Positions 11,050-21,983 of a stretch of 64,000 nt of DNA are shown here, piece by piece (position 1 is the first letter of the stretch; every line of letters begins with the position of its first letter). The translations under genes were made by a program, and so were the position numbers. The notes under the pieces are model-generated. The model had not been told where the DNA came from. It worked only from the letters and a program-made list of their open reading frames with translations, and did no database searches. Source of the DNA: Coffea arabica. Lineage: Eukaryota; Streptophyta; Magnoliopsida; Gentianales; Rubiaceae. The stretch spans positions 3,940,525 to 4,004,524 of the forward strand of contig NC_092330.1 of the NCBI RefSeq assembly GCF_036785885.1, written 5' to 3'.

Positions 11050-12942
11050 TTACTGAGGTGTATCTCTAGCTGTCATTTGATGTTTTATACCACTTTCCAC
11101 TAAATAGTCATCACAAACAAGATACTCAGTGCCTCTGTCAGTTCTCAAAATTTTAATAAAGTAATCACTCTGCTTTTCTACATAATATTTGAACTTTTTA
11201 AACACATCACATGCATCAGATTTATTTTTTAAAAAATACACCCATGTCTTCCTACTGAAATCATCAATGAAGGTAATAAAATACTTACTACCACCATTGG
11301 AAGGAACTTCAACTGAGCATAAATCTGAATGAATCAGTTCAAGCGGTCGATTAGCCCTCCAAGCCTTACCCTTTGGAAAAGGATCCCTGTGTTTCTTTCC
11401 CAAAATACAAGACTCACACTTCTTGTCAGAAAACTCAACAGAAGGCAACCCAACAACTAATTTTTTCCTTGCAAGAAATTTCAAACTCCCAAAATTCAAA
11501 TGCCCAAAAAGCATATGCCATAACCAAGAATCATCACAAGTCACAGAATTAAAGCAAGGTAAATCACCACAGTTAAGAGAAAGAGGCCACAAACGACTAC
11601 GGTTCATTTTTACCTTGGCAATTAATCCCAATTTCTCATCACTTATGGTGCCATCACCATATTTAAAATGCAGATCATAACCTTTCTCAGACAGTTGTCC
11701 CAAACTCAACAAGTTATGATATAAACTTGGCACATAGAAAACATCAGAAATATAATTTGAAGACCCATCTTGCAAGATAATTCTGATTTTCCCTTTGCCA
11801 AGAACAGGCACTTTTTCATTGTTTCCAAATCTCACAGATGCATGAAAAGATTCATCCAAGTCAGAAAACATCTCCTTTTTACCACACATATGATTACTAC
11901 AACCAGAATCAATAAACCAATCATTCTTCATAGACTCTTCAGATGTAGAACTAGAAAACAACAAGGTCTCCTCTCTATCACTACTATTTTCAGCCACTTT
12001 AGCATACACCTCTTCATTGGACCAACATTCATTCTGATAATGACCAATTTTACCACAATTATAACATTGGACATTAGATCTATCATGCCTTTGAAAATTA
12101 TTTCTTTGACTTTGTTGTTGACTATTTTCCTGATCCCCATTAAAATTATTTCTAGGTTGGTAAGAATAATCACCTCTTCCACGACCACGAAAGTTACCTC
12201 TGCCTCCACGTTCTCTACCTCTGAAATTCTGGCCCCTTTGATTTGTGTCCATACGATTCACCCCCTCTTTTCCTTTTGGGTGATCTACCTTGGCTTGTAA
12301 CACCTCCTCTACTGTATCCGATGGCTGCTGATTCAGGGACATCTCATACGTCAGCAATTCACCTTCCAATTCAGCAAGTGACAAATTGTCAAAGTCCTTT
12401 GTGGCTTCAAGGACCGTCTTCTTGGTGTGAAATTTGGTAGTTAGAGATCTTAGAACTTTTTCAACAACTCTAACCTCTTCCAAATTCTCACCATTGGACT
12501 CCATATCATTGGCAATCTCTTTAATTGTGCCAATAAAATCTTTAACTGACTCCGTGGATTTCATCTGGGCCAACTCAAATTGTCTCCTAAGTTCCTGCGA
12601 TCTGATTTTTCTCATGTTAGCAGCACCTCGATTTGAGTTCACCAAAATTGTCCAAGCCTCTTTTGCCGACTTTGCATGTATAAATTTTTTGGCAACATGC
12701 AACTGGACTTGAGTGTTGAGATAGTACATTGCCTTGCAATCCAACTGTCTATTTCTCTCTAATTCTTTAACTGCATCGCTTGATAATTCTAGACCTTCTA
12801 TCAGCTCCGTATATCCTGTTTCGACAATATTCCAAACTCCAATATTTTGGAAAAAATTCTTCATCATCGACCTCCAAACCTCAAAATCGTTTTTACCATC
12901 GAAGATAAAAACGTGACAATTGTGCAAATAATTTGGATCCAT
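11050..12942 (-). pseudogene. Copia gag, protease and integrase N-terminal part
   Basis: An open segment of 630 codons starting at ATG (12942-12940), 44 bp inside the 5' LTR. It encodes Gag (UBN2-type, residues about 60-200), an Arg/Gly-rich stretch, a CCHC zinc knuckle (C-Y-N-C-G-K-I-G-H-Y-Q-N-E-C, near residue 290), the aspartic protease motif WFIDSGCSNHM (near 350) and integrase with its HHCC region (H...H...CESC) and the first catalytic Asp in LIHSDLCSV. It stops at TAA (11052-11050) directly after T-P-Q, where family members carry Gln-Asn-Gly. A CAA-to-TAA change explains this stop. Confidence 0.92.
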
Positions 12943-12970
12943 ATTTTAATTTCTCAGGATCTCAAACAAA

Positions 12971-12982
12971 GCTCTAATACCA
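12971..12982 (-). other. Primer-binding site of copia element B
   Basis: On the minus strand it reads TGGTATTAGAGC, one base from the tRNA-Met-type copia primer site, three bases inside the 5' LTR. Confidence 0.85.
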
Positions 12983-12985
12983 CTT

Positions 12986-13352
12986 TGTAGGAAACAAACC
13001 CACAGGATAAAATAATATAAGCGAATCACACACTCAAAGGAATAGCTTGGCAGCGGAATGTTTATAACAAACGGAACAGCTAAAGAAAGAAACAAAAGGT
13101 GATAAAAGCTTCAGGAGGCAAACTTTTCAAATTGTTTCCAATTCTCGGCTACTTTACATATGACACTCACATCAGACTAGTACTACACATATGTATATAT
13201 AGGCACCAAGTCTCCATAATCAGAGACCACATTAGAATTGGAAATCAAGCATCCTAGTTAGACTTGAACTCAATTTGCTAGGCGTAGCCCTGAACTATAC
13301 TAATTCCAACCAACTCCAACTAACAAATAATAATCTTGATTTAATTCCTACA
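12986..13352 (-). repeat. 5' LTR of copia element B
   Basis: 367 bp, TG...CA ended and the same length as the 3' LTR, with five substitutions between them. It is flanked outside by the AAATA target duplication. Confidence 0.95.
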
Positions 13353-13357
13353 AAATA

Positions 13358-15193
13358 TCACTACATTTTTAAGCAATAGACACAAGTATGAAAATCTCTA
13401 AATCAAGAAATTGGGTCATCCTTTAATAAGGACTATATCCTAAGCCTAACTATATATAAGAAGCATTTGCCCTTTAAACTGTTCACCAACTTTCATCTCC
13501 TCACTTGTGGTTCAAAAGCTTGTACCTTGTTTTCATTCCACTCTTTGTACTTCAAGCTCATGTACGTTGCTTTCTCCTTACTCTTGTACTTCAAGCTCCC
13601 ACTTTCCATTTGGTATTGTTAGTGCATTTGTTTATTTACGTTATTACCCTTTGTAGATGCTTTGTTGTGGCTGCTGCCTCAGAGTTGCATGCTCTTTATA
13701 GTCATTTTGTATGGGTTTGACTAAGGTTCAGCACTTACAACTTTAGTGGGTTGTGAAATTACTCACGTGGACAAGCATCTTGGTTGTTATATGGATGATG
13801 GTATGACAACAATGTGCACTATAGTAATTTCACACTAAATTAAGCAGAATTAATTCTTGGAAGCCGTGTACTACAACTTTCATCTTCAAAATGCAGCGCT
13901 CTATTTTATATGCTGCAATGCATTGCTTTCAGCTTTCAGCTTTCAGCTTCAGCCTGTGTTTTGCTCCTCTGGTTTCTCAGTGCTTCGATTGCTGGTATCA
14001 TTCAATTTGCACTTTATTTCCAATGTTTATTTTCCCTTGGATCGTTTGCTTTCATGCATCTCTTTGGTTTTGCTTTGTCTTTCATATTGCATTAGTTTTC
14101 TGTTCTCATTTTTGTGCTTATGAACTATAGCATTTGCTTGCATTTCTTATGAAATCTTCGTATGAATGAAGTTAACAGGTTTTTTTGTCCATACTAATAG
14201 TAGTTATTTGCAAACAAAAATTGCTATTTGTTTGATCGAAGGAGTATGTGTTACTTTTGGAGGCCTGTTTAGTATATACCAGTTGGATTATGCTCTTATT
14301 TCTTCTGTTCCTGTACACCACGTTAAACAAGCTGAACTTGGGAGAAATTGAAGCCAGAGGACTGCCACCAATATATTCTGATGCAGAGAGTTCAACAGCA
14401 GCAATGCATGCTAAATCGACAATACCACCAACTGAAAACACTACAACTTCATTTGGAGATCATGACAACTTGCCTCCCACCAATTGCCACATTATGTGGT
14501 TTTTAAAAAAAATTCAGACGAGTACGTAGTGCACTCTTCTGGTCTGATGATTGTTCTGTTCCATCGGTCCCCTGTAAGCTCAGTTGAACCTTCTAAGTTA
14601 GATTAGGATAGAGTAGAAGTAGGAATGACAATTGATCAAAAAAATAAAAGTGAAGGAAAAAGACGACATGACCGAACAGAATTAATAGCCACTAATTCCT
14701 TCACCCTTTTGCCAGCCAGCGCACTTTTGTAGATTCAATTATCTAAACTCCAGCTCTTAAGCCATAGTTTTTGCAATTTATATTTTGCAGATTCACTGAT
14801 GTCCACTGAAGTTCTTAACTGCCAACTTTTGACATCCGCCAACAATAGATGTAAAATACTTTTGCTATCATAACAATGTCATCCTATTAACCACCACTCA
14901 AATATTGTTACCTTCCCAAATTCACTCATCTCAACTACACCACGTCTAACAACATGAATTTCCTCGTTCTTATTAAATGTTTCCTGATTCTTATTAAATG
15001 TAATCCAAAACTTTCCACCTCAATTTCTTAAGAAAATCAACCTTTACATATATGCACACGCACCACCTCCGTCCGCGCAGTCATTTAGTACCAATTCATT
15101 GACTAGTCCTCGCAGTCATTTAGTACCAATTCATTTAGTCAATGAATTGGTTGAATCATATAACTAAAGCTACTTTAGCATCAACGTTGTGTC
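13358..15193. other. Intergenic or possibly transcribed region, no gene supported
   Basis: A TATATATAAG sequence at about 13450-13460 precedes CT-rich sequence that looks like a plant leader. Three overlapping hydrophobic frames near 13857-14130 look like T-rich noise. The stretch 14330-14500 has a coding-like frame (motif ARGLPPIYSDAESS) but no supported start or splice sites. A minisatellite of GCTTTCA units lies at 13926-13949. No gene is called. Confidence 0.3.
14560..14650 (+). repeat. SINE-tail-like fragment
   Basis: It carries TTAGATTAGGATAGAGTAG at 14597-14615 followed by an A-rich end, matching the tail of the SINE-like repeat at 3062-3335. The 5' part is absent or unrecognisable. 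Confidence 0.35.
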
Positions 15194-15705
15194 TAGGCTG
15201 CAAACAAATCGAGCAGCTCGCGAGTCAAGCTCGACTCGAGCTCGATATTGATATCGAGCTCGAGTCGAGCTCGAATTGGCTCGAGTTGAAATCGAGTTCG
15301 AATTCGAGTTCAAAATATTAAGCTCGCGAGCTTAAGTATATATATATATATATATATTATTTTAATAATAAAATTATATATATATAGTATTTTAATAATA
15401 AAATTATATATATATAGTATTTTAATAATAAAATTATATATATATAGTATTTTAATAATAAAATTATATATATTATTTTAATAATAAAATTATATATATC
15501 CTTAATATTTTATTATTTATTAAGAAAAAATATTATTTTATTTATTTTTTAAAAACTAAAATAATTATTTTTTATTTTTTTCGAGCTCAAGTTTTAAATT
15601 GGCAACTCGTCGAGTTCAAATTCGAGTTCGAATTCAATAAAATTAAGTCAAAATTCGGCTCGATTAGACCAAAACTCGGATCGATTCGACTCGTTTGCAG
15701 CCCTA
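15194..15705. mobile_element. hAT-like non-autonomous element with internal tandem repeats
   Basis: The ends TAGGCTGCAAAC and GTTTGCAGCCCTA form terminal inverted repeats. Both subterminal regions are packed with TCGAG/CTCGA words. The core is AT-rich with a 30-bp tandem array at 15358-15498. No transposase is encoded. The flanking 8-mers GTTGTGTC and ATTTTGCC do not match, so the target duplication has decayed or the ends are off by a little. Confidence 0.6.
15358..15498 (+). repeat. 30-bp AT-rich tandem array, about five units
   Basis: The word TTTAATAATA recurs at 15361, 15391, 15421 and 15451, an exact 30-bp period, then a shortened fifth unit follows. The array lies inside the hAT-like element. 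Confidence 0.9.
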
Positions 15706-16548
15706 ATTTTGCCATTTTCTACGTTTTGGTTTGCCTTCTATCCTATATTTCTTTTAGTCCATGCTAGATTCCTTCTTCTTTAAATTAGATAGGCCCATTT
15801 TTGTAAGAGGCAAGCATATAGAATCCACCCAATTTAGGCAAGACCAAAATGAAATTCTATTTCCTTGCCAACAATAAATTTGGGCTTATGCGTTTCAGCA
15901 TACTGTACATTTTTTTGGGCCATCAAGTGGATTACGAAATCAACAAGCCCCAATTATATATTGCAGTTGACGCCATAACTACACTAATACAAAGGCCTTA
16001 GGAGAAAGCTAAAAGGAAAAACATTTCAAATAAGTCTTAGTACAATCTTTTAGTAAATATTTGCTTAAAAAACACTTTTCGTAAATATTCTTCCTCTGCT
16101 ACTTATATAAAATTCCAAGCAATGGAATGGAGTTGGTTTATCTTTTATTTGTTTTCTTTCTTGTAATTATTCTTAGGATGGTTTTTAGGTGTTAATTATC
16201 TAAAAAAGTAAAGTTAAACCAAGCAAGTGCATAAATATAAGATAGGGCAATAAATATGAGAGTTTTGTTAAAGGACCTATCTAATGAGTTGCCCACTAGA
16301 CAATCATTCATATGTAGCCCAAGTCTTAATTATACTTTGAAAATGAAAAGTTAAATAGGGAAAGCTTATAAATACATCGTAGGTTAATAATTATTAGTGT
16401 GTGCAATCACATAATAAGTTAAATATGAATTAGCTAATTTAATAAGTACACATTAGGTACCCGTTAAAAAAAACTCTTTGTTAAATAATGAATTTGATGC
16501 ATATGAATTAACCAATGCTCATTAGTTACCTATTAAAAATGATTTTTA

Positions 16549-16768
16549 TAACGGGTGCTTATAGAGCACTCGTTAACATATCTATATTCCACGTAATATA
16601 TCATATATATATAAACACTAACAATTACTACTTTCTCTTACATTTATACATTTTTTCTAATTAATTCCCTTGCATTTATACACTTTCCTTAATTAATTTT
16701 ATATTTCTAAAATACCAACACCCAAAATATATTTTAACGGGTGCTTATAGAGCATCTGTTAGACATAT
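16549..16768 (+). repeat. Dispersed repeat, copy 1
   Basis: It starts AACGGGTGCTTATAGAGCAC and contains CACTAACAATTACTACTTTC and TCTAATTAATTCCCTTGCAT. A second copy lies at 17357-17556. The outer words AACGGGTGC and GCACTCGTTA are inverse, so it may be a small non-autonomous DNA element. Confidence 0.65.
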
Positions 16769-17356
16769 AGTTAAAAAAAATGGTCTGTCATAATTTTACA
16801 CCTTTGCACCCTTGATATATATGGTGATGGCAGTTGACACGCTCAAAAAGGTTGTATGTAAATAGGGAAACAAATCACCACCCAAAATTTTCAATGAGAA
16901 GACTATAAACAAGCCTACAACAACCGAAGGATACTGCCCCCCCCCCATCAAAGTCAAAAATAGTGCTTCAAAGGCAGTGATTTCCAACAACGACATCCCC
17001 GCATTCAACGGATAACTAATACGTCAATCAATGCCAAAATCTAGTACTAAATAGTTCTTCCTTTTGGTTTTTTTCCTGGTACTCTAAATAGATTGTCCCC
17101 AAGAAAAGTTGCAAGTACTACAAATTTCAGATGACAAAAATCAGTTGTAATGCAAGTACAATCTCATGTGAGCAACAATTTTTCTTGCACTTTCTGATTT
17201 TCCCTTTCGGTGGTATGAACCAATGGAGTGTGTACTACAAGCTGATAATGTTACATCAAAACTGTGCAAGAATTTTCTAGTCAAAAATTTTTTGTTTACT
17301 AAAATGCAACTTTTGCCCTATGCAAGACTTCAATTCTGTAAGTTATTTGCCAAAAT

Positions 17357-17556
17357 AACGGGTTTTTGTAATGGGCGGCACCCGTTAATATACCTACATT
17401 CCACTCAATCTATCATGCATATACACACACTAACAATTACTACTTTCTCCGGCATTTATACATTTTTTCTAATTAATTCCCTTGCATTTATACACTTTTC
17501 ATATTAATCTTATATTTCCAAAATCTAACACCTGAAATACATCTTAACGCCGTTAG
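17357..17556 (+). repeat. Dispersed repeat, copy 2
   Basis: Homologous to 16549-16768: same order of AACGGGT, GCACCCGTTA, CACTAACAATTACTACTTTC, TTCCCTTGCATTTATACACT and GTTAGACA. More diverged at the left end. Confidence 0.65.
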
Positions 17557-18913
17557 ACAAACCGATTAATAATGTGCTTTTTCACTAATCACTACATCAA
17601 AGTGGATCCGGAGAATTCTATTACACAATACGATGGTAGCACTTTCTTGATACTAGGCAGTGAACTATTTTCATTGTAAAATTTTAGTCAGTCAGCTAAT
17701 TAATAGTTTCAATTAGCGTAATAAACTTCTAATTTTGAAAACAAAAGGTAATTTCATTTATTTGCTCTATTAAGTTTGTTCGTTTCAATTAATCGAAAAG
17801 CATCACAACAATTTTCGTAAAGGAGAAAACTAAAAAAAAAAAAATCAACATTTTCTTCCTCTTTTTTGGCAGTTCCAATACACTTCTATCTCTTTTCATA
17901 TTTTCTTAAACATATTACATGTGGCTAATGGGTTTCTTTTGCATTTATCTTTTAACTTATTATACATGGACACAAATTTTCCTTAACTTTTTTCGGATCA
18001 AAAGGATTTAATGGTGAAATTGGACAGAATCATCAGTAGTTTATAGATTTAAAAATTGACTTTTTTTTTTTGTTACTTAGTAGCCTCTTCAGTAATTTAC
18101 CCTTTTTATAAGATTTTATCTCTGTGACACATACTTTTCACATACTATATACTTAGTAAAAAATTCTGTACAATTCTGCTCCAATTATTGGATCAGATTA
18201 ACACTCATAACCTAAATATACTTAATAAGGATAGCAAGGCAAGTCTGTAATCTTTGTACTTCAATGCAAAAGCACAAAGGATCAAATAGTACATTTTCTT
18301 GTTCTCAAATTAAATAACCACAAAATTAAGTTGAAATTTAGCAGAGTTCTGTATTTATTATTGGTGTCATCCTTAATTTGCACGAAATTTTATAAAAGCA
18401 GATCAAATTACTACTCCAATCGTTTTCAACAATTACTAGATGGAAGGATTTGTCTTTAGCCCTTATCAGAAACACGACTTGAACAAGAACACTGAAGAAA
18501 CAACCTACGTGACATGTTCGAAATTATTGAGCAAGTGCTGCTTATTGGTCCTGGCCAGCTTGCAAGCTTAGACCTCTTAAAACTGGTTTTATTTACTGAA
18601 AAATCGATATGGTCTTGAGGGTCGTTACTTTGAAAATTGCAGTTTCACCCTCGAACTTTCGAACTTCCTACTATGCCAATTCAAAAATAAAAGATTTGCC
18701 CCACAAAGTTTTAGAGAATTGCAACGGACTCAACTTATCGTCCAAAATATCAGTTTCAAACTTTGCACTGAGAAAGAGAACATGCTTAATCAAAATACTG
18801 GTCTAAAAAACATATATTGAGAAAATGGAAGAGATTTTGCTAATTAATGAGATGTTGCCCTAACTTCGGCGTACCTTATTAATTTTTTTCTAGGATTCAC
18901 CATGTTTTGTGCA

Positions 18914-19137
18914 TCTTAATTGCTCCTCCTTCATCCAATTTGTAAGTTCCTTTTGTTATTTATTATCTTCTAAACTAGTAAATGATTTCTTGAGGAACAT
19001 ACAATTTATCATATTCTACGTACCTTAATTGCTCCTCCTTCATCCATCCAATTTGTAAGTTCCTTTTGTTATTTATTATCTTCTAAACTTATAATGATTT
19101 CTTGCGTAACATACAATTTATCATATAAATTGAAATG
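18914..19137 (+). repeat. 110-bp tandem duplication inside unit A
   Basis: CTTAATTGCTCCTCCTTCAT begins at 18914 and again at 19024, each followed by AATTTGTAAGTTCCTTTTGT and a short tail. Unit B carries only one copy, so this arose after the larger duplication or was lost in B. Confidence 0.85.
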
Positions 19138-19808
19138 GAGAATCATTAGAACTTGTTTCATGATAAAGGGCTAGTTCACCAATGGTTGTTTTAGAGTCTT
19201 GTGAATAGAGAAAATAATAGTGGGAGAGTCACCTTCGTGAAGAGGTTCGATGATACTTTAGTCGGGGTCCAATACGGTCATCCAACAAGAGGAAGTTTAC
19301 ACCCAAAAGAAAGGCGATTTTTCCTCGTGAGACAGCTCACTATTTTTTTGGACACAATGGTTCCCATACGGAGAACTTTTAAGAGGGATTTGCTGTAGTA
19401 TGCAAAAGATCACGAGCCATGAATTGTTTGGCGGAAAGATAAAACTAGACATAGTAGCTTGAAAGTCTTGAACTAGTATTTGCACTTTGACAGAAGCTAA
19501 AAAGGATTGCATTACTGCCGACTCTGATTTTCTAGAGTTGAAAATACTACTGATATGGAAATTCGTAGTTGTAGAATTGATCACTCAATGCTTTTGCTTT
19601 TAATTTTTCTTTTCATTTGACACAGTGTCAAAATCTCAAGAAAAGCAAATTTGGCACTGAACAAGTGACTTACACGACAAGTTCAAATACACTCATAAGT
19701 ATCCATAATCATGATTCTTTGAACAAATTAAGAACTATTTAGTATGTCCATGCATAAACTATTGCAGTTTAGCATATATAAAAATCATCCCATTTTGGGA
19801 TATATTTT

Positions 19809-19858
<50 letters not shown>
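19809..19858 (+). repeat. Compound (AC)n(AT)n microsatellite
   Basis: About ten AC units run directly into about fifteen AT units. Confidence 0.95.
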
Positions 19859-19861
<3 letters not shown>

Positions 19862-21097
19862 TTTGTGTTTCTTGATCCAAATCAAAAGGAAGATTGTCTT
19901 ATCAAACTTTCCTTAAGTTTGCATATGTGCATGTGACACTGGTACGGCAATAATGTCTAGAAGACTAAAAAACATGTTTTGTCACTTCCAAACATTTTAC
20001 TAGTCCAATCCAAAAATAAAAGATTTACCCCGCAAAGTTTTAGAGATTTACAATGGATTCAATTGGCTCAACCAAAATATCAGTTTCAGACTATGCACTG
20101 AGAAAGAGGAAAAGCTCAATCAAAATACATATATTGAGAAAATGGAAAAGAGTTGGCTAATGACATGTTGCCACCCTAACTCTAGTGAACCTTAGTAATT
20201 TTTTTGAGCGTTCATCATACTGTGTGTACCTTAATTGCTCCTCCTTCATCCAATTTGTAAGTTCTTTTTATTATTTTTTATCTTCTAAACTTGTAATAAT
20301 TTCTTGAGGGACATAAAACTTATCAATATAGATTGAAATGGAGAATTATTAGAACTTGTTTCGTGATAAAGGTCTATTTTATCAACAGTTATTGGATCAA
20401 GTGACAAAGAATTTGAAACTCGGTGCATAAAATTTCAAAATCTTGTGGACGGAGAAAATAAACATTGGGAGAGTCGCCTCCGGGAAGAGGTCTGATGGTA
20501 CCTCCGCAGTAATCGGGGCCAATGCACATCATCGAACATTGGGAGGTTTACACCAAAAATTGTCATTTTTCCTCGTATGCCTGCTCACTGTTTTGGGCAA
20601 ACGTTTCGCATATGGAGAACTTTTAAGAGGGATTTGTCATAGTAGGCGTAAGATCACGAGCCATGAAGTGTTTGGTGGAAAGGTAATCTAGAGTTAAGTG
20701 CAGCTAGAGAGTAGACATGGTAGCTTGGTGTCTTGGACTGGAATTTACACTTTAGCAGAAGCTAAAAACGCATCTAGGGTCTCAATTGCATCACTGCCTA
20801 CTCTGAGTTGCTAGAGTTGGAAACACAGTATACTGAAATTACTAGTTGTAGAGTTGATAACTTATACTTTTTGCTTTTCATTCGATATAATATCAAAATC
20901 TCTAGAAAAGCAAATTTGGCACTGAACAAGTGACTTACACGACAAGTCAAAATACACTCATTAGTATCCATAATGATGATTCTTTGAACAAATTAAGGCC
21001 TATTTGGTATGTCCCCGCATAAACTATAGAGTAGAGCATATATAAAAACCATCCTAATTTGGGATATCTTAATTTTACAAATATATGTTATTGTATT

Positions 21098-21974
21098 GGG
21101 ATGATTTCAGAAACCTCCCTTGAGGTTTCTAACTATTTCACTAGCCTCCTTTCAGATTTTAAAAATTATACTAACCTCCTTCAAATTTTATTATCTTGTA
21201 ATATCTGGATCCAACTAATAATTAAAAAGTGATATTACGAGAGAGAAGATAATATAAATTTACATTGCTCCTCATCTATTAAATTAATGTAATACCCGCC
21301 CAAACACTAATAAAAAATACTAAAATTTGCTGTTTACCATCAAAGATTAAATCACATATGGTATCAAAAATAATGTATCATTCTATATATTTTACTTAAT
21401 TTAAATTGTTCTTTTTAGTTACAAACACATTATTAAACATGATCAACAACAAATAATTAAAAAATTCCGTAACCAAAACATTACAAAGCACGAACTGTAA
21501 TACAATAAAAATCTCAGCAACTAACCTTAATATATTGACAAGAATATTTATGATGTTAAGTTTGTTCTTTATAATATTTTGATTGCAATTTTTTTGATTA
21601 TTTATTACTGATCATGTCTGACAATGGGTATATAATTGAAAAGAGTAATCTAGATTTTGTATTAAGTGAAAAATATAAAATGATAAACTATTTTTTTGAT
21701 AATATATATGATTTGATCCTTAATGATAAATAATAAATTTTAGTACTTTTCCTTAATGTGTTGGTTAGGATTAAATTAATTAAATAATATAGTAGATGAG
21801 GGGTAATAATGAAATCATATTATCTTTTCTCTTATGATATCACTTTTTAGTTATCGATTGAGTTTAAATATTACAAGATAATTAATTTCAAGGAAGATTA
21901 GTATAATTTTCAAAATCAATAAGGAGACCAGTGAAATAGTCAGAAACCTCCTCTGAGATTTTTGAAATTATCCC
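21098..21974. mobile_element. MULE-like element with long terminal inverted repeats
   Basis: The left end GGGATGATTTCAGAAACCTC and the inverse of the right end GGGATAATTTCAAAAATCTC start inverted repeats that can be followed for roughly 190 bp, through TTTCACTAGCCTCC and CTTGTAATAT to CTCATCTA. Flanks are TATTGTATT (21089-21097) and TATCGCATT (21975-21983), matching at 7 of 9 bases, which fits a decayed 9-bp Mutator-type target duplication. It is 877 bp, encodes nothing recognisable and sits inside duplication unit B. Confidence 0.7.
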
Positions 21975-21983
21975 TATCGCATT

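Larger units (their letters stand above)
8491..13352 (-). mobile_element. Complete but inactivated Ty1/copia retrotransposon (element B)
   Basis: A 4862-bp element on the minus strand. It has two 367-bp LTRs with TGTAGG...CCTACA ends, a tRNA-Met-type primer site, a polypurine tract and a gag-protease-integrase-RT-RNase H order, which is diagnostic of copia. The flanks carry a perfect 5-bp target duplication, AAATA, at 8486-8490 and 13353-13357. The coding frame is broken by two stops and one frameshift (see the three coding segments). The LTRs differ at five positions by my base-by-base comparison, so insertion was recent. Confidence 0.95.
15706..18673. other. Intergenic DNA with one dispersed repeat pair
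   Basis: AT-rich and without supported genes. It includes the related repeats at 16549-16768 and 17357-17556 and a C9 run near 16939. Confidence 0.5.
18674..21075 (+). repeat. Tandem duplication with units of about 1.3 kb
   Basis: Unit A (18674-about 19940) and unit B (from about 20008) share long blocks in order: AAAATAAAAGATTT(g/a)CCCC, TTGCTCCTCCTTCATCCAAT, GAGAATNATTAGAACTTGTT, GGGAGAGTC(a/g)CCT, GGCACTGAACAAGTGACTTA and CATAAACTAT. The offset is about 1330 bp at the start and 1263 bp near the end. The last block of unit B (AAATCAAAAGGAAGAGTGTC, near 21995) is displaced by the MULE-like insertion at 21098-21974. Neither unit keeps an intact reading frame. Confidence 0.85.

Noticed and set aside
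13857..14130. Three overlapping hydrophobic frames that could suggest a small membrane protein
   Set aside because: All come from a T-rich stretch in three different frames. There is no start context, homologue or splice signal.
15358..15498. CRISPR-like regular repeats
   Set aside because: The 30-bp units are contiguous without spacers, AT-only, and inside a plant transposon.
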